Assembly (NCBI GenBank): GCA_946803715.1
Contig: CAMPET010000023.1
Location: forward strand, 195,212-210,891
Origin: Beroe ovata
Taxonomy: Eukaryota > Ctenophora > Nuda > Beroida > Beroidae
Direction: 5' to 3'
Length of the DNA stretch: 15,680 bases
The position numbers and the translations under genes are program-made. Of the stretch, positions 1 to 7,397 are shown in pieces. Below the pieces are notes generated by a model. It was not told where the DNA came from, ran no database searches, and saw only the letters and a program-made list of their open reading frames with translations. How positions within the stretch are numbered: position 1 is the first letter of the stretch; every line of letters begins with the position of its first letter.

Positions 1-1
1 T

Positions 2-49
2 CAAGTAGAGAATGAAAATTCTGTTTTTCCTCTGATTTTGCGAGCTCAA
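2..49 (+). repeat. Inverted partial copy of the GIY-YIG element
   Basis: Positions 2-34 are an exact reverse complement of 835-867 (33 bases). After an 8-base deletion the similarity resumes (attttg..agctcaa, to about 49, matching about 815-828). The plus-strand frame reads VENENSVFPL, the same peptide as in the element at 397-966. A second fragment of the same family therefore lies in opposite orientation and runs off the window edge. Confidence 0.7.
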
Positions 50-113
50 CAAATGAAACGAGAGTCTACTGTATTCACAAGAGAACTTTCGATGTCTACA
101 TCTTCTTCAGTTT
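46..113 (-). other. Terminal coding exon with acidic tail and stop
   Basis: An acceptor with a good pyrimidine tract (aatttatttttag) is followed by AA ACT GAA GAA, which completes the phase-1 codon left by the exon ending at 1012 (G+AA = Glu). It encodes 21 residues starting TEEDVDIESSLVN and ends with TGA at 48-46. The intron before it (114-1011) contains the GIY-YIG element fragment. The stop codon lies inside a stretch similar to that element. Confidence 0.55.
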
Positions 114-3100
114 CTAAAAATAAATTGCGTTAGTAACTAAAGTTGTGAAAATAAATACGAAAATAATTTAACGGGACTCTGAAAATTGTATTAGCTAACT
201 ACACTATACCAATATACATTATATACAAATTGCAAGGCATAGAAATACTAGGTAAAATTAGGGCGTGACTAGACATCAGAAACAGGGTATGATACACATG
301 GTAATGGAATATGTCATAATTCCATACATTCTATCGTCTTGGTGATACACACAATTGGCTACATATTTACACATTGGCATACAACAATTACACTGGTCAA
401 CGCACTATGAACTTCAATGTGTCCACCATTTCTTCTTTATTGTTGAAGTTCGGTTTGTCATGGTATATCTTGATAGCTTCAGATATTTTTCTGCATACGC
501 TATTTGATTGTTTGTCTATAAACGTGAATGAGAGTTTACATTGTCTAGCATCAACGTGGTATTTACTGTAATGTTTACCTATACCGTTATTCTGATAACT
601 CGCTGGATTATTACCCGCACGAGTGTGTTCCATGAATCTCGCGTGTGCAGGTCGTTCCGTTTCGCCTTCATAGAAGTCAAACACACCATCACAGAGCAAA
701 CAGATAACTTTATATACCCCATACTTCATCGAACATGTACCATTAGTTATCAATGGGCATATTTGACATTTCTTGGGGTTTCCCAAAACGCATTCTGGCT
801 TGTCGAATGGTCTTGAGCTACAAAATAACTGATGCAGAGGAAAAACAGAATTTTCATTCTCTACTTGGAAATATGACTGTGTAAACAAGCACGGTAAATT
901 CCAACAAAACGCGCGCGTGCGCGTACTACCTCCAAACCTTGACATCGCGCGCTCCAAACACGACAACGGAATTCAACCGAAATTACACCTTACTGAACAC
1001 TGACACCTTACCTGATAAGAGCCGGTTGTCAAGGGAAACCATAGACTTTGTAATTGTCTCAATCTCTTTGTCTTTCTCCTGGGGGAATAGGAATTAAATA
1101 CCGTACCATGTTACCGTAATATTACATGATGTAACGGATGTTATTTCATAGAAGACTCAAAAATTGTGGATATTCATTCAAATGAATGTAAGAGCAGAAT
1201 AACACGATAAATGCCTCAACCATTTTCAGAGTTCTGATTTCTTGTTCATGCTGTATACTCAGTTCCTTCACGGCCTCTTCAACAACTTCAAATGCACCAA
1301 TACCTGTGGAAGAGGTCATATATGAAACATTGGTCTTTTGATGCTTTCAGTGAAGGCCTTTTCCTCCCAGCATCTCCTCAGAACCCTTCTTTCTTTTCAA
1401 AATCCTACAATAACACTGAGCCGTGTACACATGACTGATTCCGCTGATTTCCAAGTGCAAATGACAGGTTTTTACACTCGTGAATGTTGGTGTTCGTGCT
1501 GACAACGCTCTATGAGGAATATTATGTCCATGATCGGTTGACAGATAGGTAGACACCACCGTTTTTTACGAACACTCTATCTTGACACCACACTTCATTC
1601 AAACACAACTTTCCCCTCTGTGTCTGCGAAAATACACACCATTTATGACTGTCATAACAACCATTCATAAAGACAATCAAACTCATTAAGTTCCATGTGA
1701 AAAAGCTCCTTCATAAAAACACTTTTCATACATGTCATGACGTGTATTAGCTATGGATGCAGTCACGCTTGCTCCTTCATAAAGACAGTCAAGTATGCAC
1801 CTGTATCGGAACTCTAAATTTTGTTGTCACAACTATTACACTATGACATTCACACTGGTCCATTGCCAAACTGCTAAACTGTACATGCAGACTTGCTGCT
1901 TATCTTATCATGTGTACAGCAGACGCGGTAACAAGAGAATTATTTTAATAACATTCAACATAACGTAACTCACTGTAAAAATTCATTTTAGGAAGCACCT
2001 TTATTCGCGAACATTACAAGATAAAATATGCAACGCACACACAAGGCATGAAACACATCACCAAATGTACTACAACTACTCGAGAAAATACTGCATGGTG
2101 ATCAATGCCTGGTTGTAAATAGGAACAATTAACATGCAAGTAGAGTTAAAAAGTTGCGATTTATATGTGATTAATCAATAGAGGGAGGAAGAATTCAATC
2201 ATCCTGTCTGGCTGGTTCGACACTTTAAATAGCTGCTGTTGTCATGGCAACAAATGGTTCTACTAATGAATAAGTCGTGAAGTGTAGATACAGAGTGTCA
2301 TGTAACGTACACACCGAGACACGTTGGCTGGTAAAGAAAGGCTGGTAGTATAGTGCTATCATGGTTCATGGGTCATGGCACTAGTGGAAATAAGTCATGC
2401 TTATTATCAGATGATTCAGGAGAAATCTTCGATTGAAAGTCAATGATGATAATCAGAATAACTTTATATCTGGGAGAGGAAAAAGTTAGGAGGTAACATA
2501 TTACAATTTACTTACTGTTGTTTGATATGTTGTGACTCGTGTTCAACTTCTGAGAAATATTCTCTTTCACCGCATTCAACTGATCCTGTTGAGGAGGCAG
2601 CCTTGAAAATTTAGAATACAACAACCTTTCCCTACTTAGCTACACTATTTCATACCATCAAATCAATCTGAAAGTATCATTCTATCTAAGCAATAATTGG
2701 TTCGCAAAAATGGAGGAATGCATAGGAAAATCCCATCTGAACTATGCCTTTCTTTACCTCATACAGTGTTTCAAGTTCATCGTATCTCCTAGAAAGTAGT
2801 TGATGTTGTTCACTCAACTTCTCATGTTCATGAATCACATAATCCCGTTCCTCTATTAGAGTGTTTCTAGCTGACTCAACAATTTCATACTCTCCAATCA
2901 CATAGCGAATTATCTCAGTGTACTCTGCTTCAGCAAGACCAAGTAATTGCTCTGGCTGAGATGAGAGATAAGTTCATAACAAATATTTAGATAAAGTTAT
3001 TTTCCAAACAACAAACATGCAAGGAATTGAGAAAATGTCACCCACAATGATGCTATTAGCCATCTCTTCATCAAATAGAACACATAGAATTAATCATGGA

Positions 3101-6100
3101 ATGCACCTAGGAAATGATATAAAGTGAGCACTGAATGGTCACTGATTAACAGGGGGAAGGCTATGAATAGCTTGAATTGCATTAGGTTTTGAGGAGTAAG
3201 CCTCAATGGCAGTTGAACTCAATTAAATAATCTTCAGCAAAATCTCTTCAGTAAATCTCCATACCAAATGGCCATACTTTTTTCACTGAAGTCTTTAAGC
3301 AAATGAACTCTGAAACTTCATCTCACATAACTTGTAGATGACATTCATTTCTCATAACTTTTAGAAAATACGGAAATAATCAAATAAGGAGATAACTAAA
3401 TAGAAATATTTTTTGATAATCTTGTCTAGCAATGGCCATACTTCAATTAAGGATAAAAGAAGCGGGCCAGTGAGCACAAAAAGTATTGAGAAAACCAATG
3501 CATTTCAGCATTTCTGATAATACAATACAATCCACATCACATGAATGCAACTGAACATTTAAGATGAAAATATTTTGGATACAATTCATTTTCCTATCAG
3601 CCTTACTTCACGTAAACTCAAAAGATGTATATTTTCCAAACAAAAGATGAAATAAGCAATGGTCTATTAATGGACTCAAGAATTTTGTTTGCCTTTCAAG
3701 CACAGTAGCACAGTAATTTTGTTGATTTCAAAAAAAGCGGTTTGTGGTTTGACGTTTGCAAATTTTTGATTTAACATTTTATCAATATGTTATCAAATTG
3801 CTTCAGATGATTGAACATTGTAGACAGTGATACAAAGTTATCAAAATTAATAAAGTTGTCAAATTAATAAGTATATAAATAAATAATTTGTTGAACATCA
3901 ACACTGGTTACAATATATTTTCCATGACATGATACATTGAACAGTGAGCTGGAGTATGCACACGTCGCGCGCCCCTGTTCTACTCAGTGACTGTGGAACT
4001 TAAAAGTCTAGTCGCACAGCGCGCGGGGCTGAATACTTGGGTCACGCAGCGCGGCGCAGGAACAAGCTCTGGAGCAAGCCGCAAAGCTTGCAAGTTTGCG
4101 CCGCGCGCGCAAAACGAAATTTTCGACAAGGTAGCTATCATTGCCTGATCTTATCTGTCTGCACTTTTTCTTGCGCGCGCCGTGCGCAGTGGACAGATAA
4201 CATCCGGCAAGTCTATCATCGATCGTCAAAATTTTTCACAGTTTTCTTATTTTAGCGATTGAAAGCTGAAAGACATTGCATTTCATATTATGAAGCAACT
4301 ACCGAGCCGGCGCGACACACGTTGCGCAAAATAAAAGCAAATTATATCAATTAAGTGTGCCTTTCATCAATTAGTCTCCAAATAGCTGCATGCATAATTT
4401 TTGATCAAATTTTCATTTATCAAACGGCCAACGTGTATTCTTTAATTTTTAACTAACATGGATAACTAATTTATTATTTATCCATGGACTATGTTATGGA
4501 GTATTTTATGAACTATGGACATTGGACTATGATTGATATAGTTATCTCGCATGATATAGTTATCTCGCATGATGAAGTAGCTGCAGAGCTAAGAAAACTG
4601 AACATTTATAAAAGCATGGGTCCAGACAATATTCATCNAGTCTCCCCTCTTGTGTCAATCAATTCCTGAATTAAGTAGCAGTTGTTGATACTATAGGCAA
4701 ATCTAAGACCTGGATTTTTGAAACAGTTTTCACTTGAGTTAGGGTTTTAAAATATCTAACCTTTTCAAGCATCTCTTTGAACCCAGAGGCTTTCAAATCA
4801 CTTACTGCTTGCTTGATCTTGAGTGAGTCTGAAGACTATAATGAGTTTAGAACAAACCACATATCAAACTCCCATAGACATCTTGCATTGACATCTTGTT
4901 TAGAAAATTATAAAATAAACCTCAACTGCCTTTTCAAAATTTGTTTTTAGTCTCTCAAAAAGCTGTTTGTTCTTGAGAATCATTTCCAGTTCAGAAATTT
5001 CATCTTTCAGTGTCTCTCCTGAAAAATTCAATACATGATTATTGAATTCAGAACAGACTTTGAATCTTGTTTATACTATTAATGACAAAGACATCAAGAA
5101 ATCAAACCCAGTCCATTAAGCTTTGTATCTAATAAAGTTTGCTGAATGAGCTCTATATTTTGGCTCTTCTTTGCCTTTTCTATTATAAGCTTGTGCTTCT
5201 CTATAAGTAGTTTGATTTCCTGTAGTTCGTTTATTAACTTTTTAGCCTCCACTAGTTGATCGTGGACTTCTGTTTTACAGTTGCTCAGTTCTGCTTCCTA
5301 AAAAGTGAAGGCATATACATAAGCTCAGGGTACATTTATTAATTCAGGATATGCATGCTGGGTAAGAGAAATGCAAGAAAATTCTAGAATCATTTTACTA
5401 GAAACCTGCACAACTGTTGTTAGATTGAGAGAGTCTCTCATTGCAATTGCATGCTGCAACCTCTTTCTCATGTCAGCTGAGCTACATGTCTTATCTCTTG
5501 TGCTGAATTTCAACTTGTCCCTAATGAATTTCAACTCTTCCTTGAATTCATCTCTCTGAAATTGAAAGGAAGAGTGTTATAAATGTAATGCTGCAAATAA
5601 TCACTCAAATTTCGTGGGCAATTGTCGGTTATTGTCTTATTGCAATACTGGGTATCACATTTTACCAGTTCATTCTTTTCAACTTCATCTGCTAACAGCT
5701 GCAATTGGTGAAGGTTGTTACTCTGCATTTCTTTTGTTATCTGTACTTTCAAGTTGTTCAGCTTGTTCTGTTAATATGAAGGTAGCAGCAATAAGTCGAT
5801 TGAAGCATGGTTCAATGGTTCATATGTTTATCTCTCTATTTGAGGTGCTCACCTGTCTCTGCATTTCACTCTGAAGAAGCTGTTTTGCAATGCCAAGAGT
5901 GTTTATCTGTTCTCTATACAAGGATGTCTCTGCTTTTCGGACATGATTTTGTAAGTTTGTCAGTTCCCATGTATTGAGATGTTTATCTGAAATACATTTT
6001 TCATCAACTCTGAAAGCTCTGAAGAATGAGTCTTGCATGTTTATTAAAAGCAAATTCAAACCTGTTTTGTTGCAAATTTTTCCTAATTCTCTGTCCGTCT

Positions 6101-6957
6101 TCCATGCTTGTAACAAATCTGGCGATCTTTTTGTTAGAAAGAACTTTTGTGTCGTATGAAATATCTCACCAGACAACACCATGTGTTGTATGAAAGTGAC
6201 AATATCTCATGTCATGTTCTAACTTTGAAGTTGTGAATAAACTTGTTGTAGTCTGGATCAAATTGCGAAGCGCAAAATTCTAACCTCTTGCTTCATCAAT
6301 TTCATTTTGCTGGAGATTGATCCTGTCTGGTGAGGTGTCCACTGATTTCAGAAATTCTGTCAGTTTTTCAATGTTTTGAAATTCGATTAGTTCCTGTAGT
6401 CTGTGTGTGTCGATGTTTTCCGTACAATTTAATTCTTCTGATTGTGCATGGCTAAATAATTCACACTTATCTCCATCTCTAACTGTCATCACTCCAATAT
6501 CTGATGAGTGTTTATGTCTCTTCTTTGTTTTGAACATTCTGTACAAGAAGAATGAAATCACAAGGATCACAACCGCCACAAGAAAACTGAACACGTTGAT
6601 CCAAATCCTCTCTTGATCAGACAGCCGCCCTTTACTACTGTCGTTAAGGGCAGCAGTGTTTTGCAGACACTTTGGCCACGACAAGTTACATTTTGGAATA
6701 CCGTCTAGAGCAGAAAATGTAGAATCGAGAGTCAGGATTCGGTTGTGGAAACAGCAATCAATATCCGCATCGTCACAACTGTGGAATTCTCAAGTGAATC
6801 AAACGCAGTGGTTCCTATCACATTGACAATGCTTATAGGGGCATAGTGTCGATGTATTGAAAACACAAACGATCACCTGATTTCAGTGATGAAGCTTTTT
6901 CCATTCCGTTCATCATAGCACATTTTATCTGTTATGTACATTGCAATGAAGATTGCA
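46..6957 (-). CDS. Spliced gene: single-pass membrane protein with long coiled coil and TACC-like C-terminus
   Basis: I built this gene from GT-AG sites and reading phase. Exons in transcript order: 6957-6877, 6778-6285, 6205-6062, 5986-5853, 5767-5666, 5555-5406, 5297-5108, 5018-4921, 4835-4761, 4665-4639 (partial, stops at the N), 2955-2758, 2585-2516, 1303-1221, 1078-1012, 113-46 (TGA at 48-46). Phases agree at all 13 testable junctions, giving about 650 residues. The second exon carries a Cys-containing ectodomain, a transmembrane helix and a basic cytoplasmic flank. The following exons are charged heptad-rich coiled coil. The last four internal exons resemble a TACC domain, and the final exon is acidic (ETEEDVDIES). 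The true 5' end and signal peptide are unresolved: an ATG lies at 6941-6939, but an upstream coding exon is as likely. I do not recognise the whole protein. Two adjacent genes remain possible, since the join across 2956-4638 is unproven. Confidence 0.62.
114..1011 (-). other. Intron of the coiled-coil gene containing the retroelement
   Basis: It runs from donor gtaagg (1011-1006) to the acceptor at 115-114. Besides the element fragment it holds a CG-rich patch at about 905-955 with runs of gcgcgc. The remaining stretch (134-396) is AT-rich, and I see nothing coding in it. Confidence 0.5.
397..966 (-). mobile_element. Degenerate GIY-YIG retroelement fragment, probably Penelope-like
   Basis: An open stretch of 189 codons. 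From about residue 50 it shows a Cys cluster (ECVLGNPKKCQIC) and then a GIY-YIG nuclease fold: GVYKVICLLC, FYEGETERP, HARFMEH, GIGKHYSKYH, SEAIKIYHDKPNFNNKEE. The order Cys linker then GIY-YIG is typical of the C-terminus of Penelope-like elements, whose nuclease makes the target nick for reverse transcription. Here the second signature reads YEG instead of YIG. No reverse transcriptase is seen, so this is a 5'-truncated dead copy. It lies inside an intron of the minus-strand gene, in the same orientation. The first ~45 codons are CG-rich and may not belong to the element. Confidence 0.72.
1012..2955 (-). other. Four exons encoding a TACC-like coiled-coil region
   Basis: Exons 2955-2758 (66 codons, phase 0-0), 2585-2516, 1303-1221 and 1078-1012. 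The first contains EYTEIIRYVIGEYE and ends LSRRYDELETLYE, which resembles the start of TACC domains (a YExxI segment followed by a Leu-x-RRYE-like segment). The last reads EKDKEIETITKSMVSLDNRL, resembling the closing heptads of TACC proteins (K-x-EI-x-ELT-x-ICDELI). TACC proteins bind ch-TOG/XMAP215 and centrosomal or microtubule plus-end structures. The block is about 135 residues, shorter than the usual ~200, so either an exon is missed or the domain is divergent. Generic coiled-coil similarity is the main alternative. Confidence 0.38.
1304..2515 (-). other. Long intron of the coiled-coil gene, no gene seen
   Basis: A 1.2-kb AT-rich interval between a clear donor (gtaagt at 2515-2510) and acceptor (ccacag before 1303). 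I find no exon-like or RNA-gene sequence. It contains a short dispersed repeat, cttcataaa/ttcataaagaca, near 1660, 1705 and 1771. Confidence 0.45.
3959..4330. repeat. CG-rich, GCGCGC-studded block within an AT-rich intron
   Basis: It has many gcgcgc/cgcgcg runs (near 3967, 4020, 4050, 4102, 4175) in otherwise AT-rich DNA, and a perfect short inverted repeat tttgcgc/gcgcaaa at 4095-4101 and 4107-4113. Similar patches occur near 905-955 and 14807-14892. This may be a dispersed non-autonomous element or an unmethylated CpG cluster; it has no coding support. Confidence 0.4.
4535..4570 (+). repeat. Perfect 18-bp tandem duplication
   Basis: The unit gatatagttatctcgcat occurs twice back to back (4535-4552 and 4553-4570). 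In the LINE frame it duplicates the peptide DIVISH just before the reverse-transcriptase motif. Confidence 0.9.
4638..4638. other. Unresolved base (N)
   Basis: This is the only ambiguous base in the window. It sits exactly where the plus-strand LINE frame stops matching and where the minus-strand partial exon 4665-4639 is cut, so it probably marks a gap closure or contig join, not a simple base-call doubt. Confidence 0.8.
6285..6778 (-). other. Exon encoding Cys-rich juxtamembrane region, TM helix and basic stop-transfer
   Basis: A 494-base exon of the minus-strand gene (acceptor ttccacag, donor gttaga). It opens with a Cys-containing stretch (CDDADIDCCFHNR, then GIPKCNLSWPKC), a probable small disulfide-bonded ectodomain. 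A ~21-residue hydrophobic helix follows (core VFSFLVAVVILVISFFLY), then the basic run KTKKRHKH, so by the positive-inside rule the C-terminal side is cytoplasmic (type I). The rest is polar with helical Leu-rich segments leading into the coiled coil. The codon at 6684-6682 is TTG, so the exon has no in-frame ATG there and must be internal. I could not match the ectodomain to a family. Confidence 0.72.
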
Positions 6958-7397
6958 CTGCACACGTACAAGTGTTAAGATAGCTATGAACTCAATCGGT
7001 TTAACTGAGCACCACGGTTTATTCTTGTTTTCAATAAATGATCGAGTATATCCCGTTTTGAGCACTATATTCCGAACAACGAAATGAAAATATCAGCGGC
7101 AACAAATGAAATGCAGTAGGTCGTGCTGAGCCATAAGACTCATAACCAGTCTATTATAGTACAGTTCTCTGCCCTGAGAAGTTTTCCTTTTTGCTTGATA
7201 GATTTTGTGTCACGTGCTTTCACCGCATGTAAAATATAGTGCATGTAAATATAACATGGTAGATGAAGACAATGCAGTAATTACCTCACATATAGTTTTT
7301 AATCATCCATCATAAGCTATACTAGCAACTATAAGAAGTATCGTATAACTACAACTATAATCACACATCACCACAATTGCACTCTCATTAGGATCAC
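6958..7397. promoter_or_regulatory. Divergent intergenic region between the two main genes
   Basis: About 440 bases separate the first supported exon of the minus-strand gene from the polycystin start, so both promoters (or a shared one) and the missing 5' exons must lie here unless they overlap. It contains an E-box palindrome CACGTG (7211-7216), AT-rich TATA-like stretches near 7315-7365, and a candidate splice acceptor ctctcattag ending at 7391. No RNA gene is seen. Confidence 0.4.

Larger units (their letters stand above)
2956..4638 (-). other. Long intron or assembly-affected interval of the coiled-coil gene
   Basis: It lies between the partial exon 4665-4639 and the acceptor of the exon starting at 2955. 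It holds a plus-strand LINE fragment (about 4535-4638), a CG-rich block (about 3959-4330) and otherwise AT-rich non-coding DNA. I found no convincing exon. A short FDEEMANSII stretch near 3060 could be a micro-exon but cannot be supported. Confidence 0.4.
4535..4638 (+). mobile_element. Non-LTR retrotransposon reverse-transcriptase fragment
   Basis: The plus strand encodes HDEVAAELRKLNIYKSMGPD followed by NIH. This matches the N-terminal palm motif of LINE reverse transcriptases of the CR1/L2/RTE type (L-x-x-LNxxKSxGPDxIHP). Only about 25 residues are recognisable. Similarity is lost right after the IH residues, at the unresolved base, so this is a short relic or one edge of an assembly join. 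Confidence 0.55.

Noticed and set aside
2-133. Plus-strand open stretch VENENSVFPL... ending at TAG 131-133
   Set aside because: Only the first part is retroelement coding sequence; past about 49 the same bases make a phase-matched terminal exon on the minus strand.
1146-1220. Read-through of the exon 1303-1221 into a hydrophobic tail ending at TGA 1148-1146
   Set aside because: The tail breaks the coiled-coil pattern. A donor at 1220 and a phase-matched acceptor at 1079 give a better continuation.
1347-1559. Minus-strand 70-codon open frame
   Set aside because: No motif; lies within the long intron, with no phase-compatible splice sites noticed.
4008-4255. Overlapping open frames on both strands in the CG-rich block
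   Set aside because: Both arise from low-stop CG-rich sequence. The peptides are Arg/Ala/Cys-rich without any family motif.
5614-5874. Plus-strand 86-codon open frame with hydrophobic residues
   Set aside because: Antisense to two coiled-coil exons; the hydrophobic look comes from reading Lys/Glu-rich coding sequence backwards.
6682-6684. Apparent start of the TM-containing frame at 6684
   Set aside because: The codon is TTG, and the frame stays open upstream to an acceptor at 6779, so the exon is internal.
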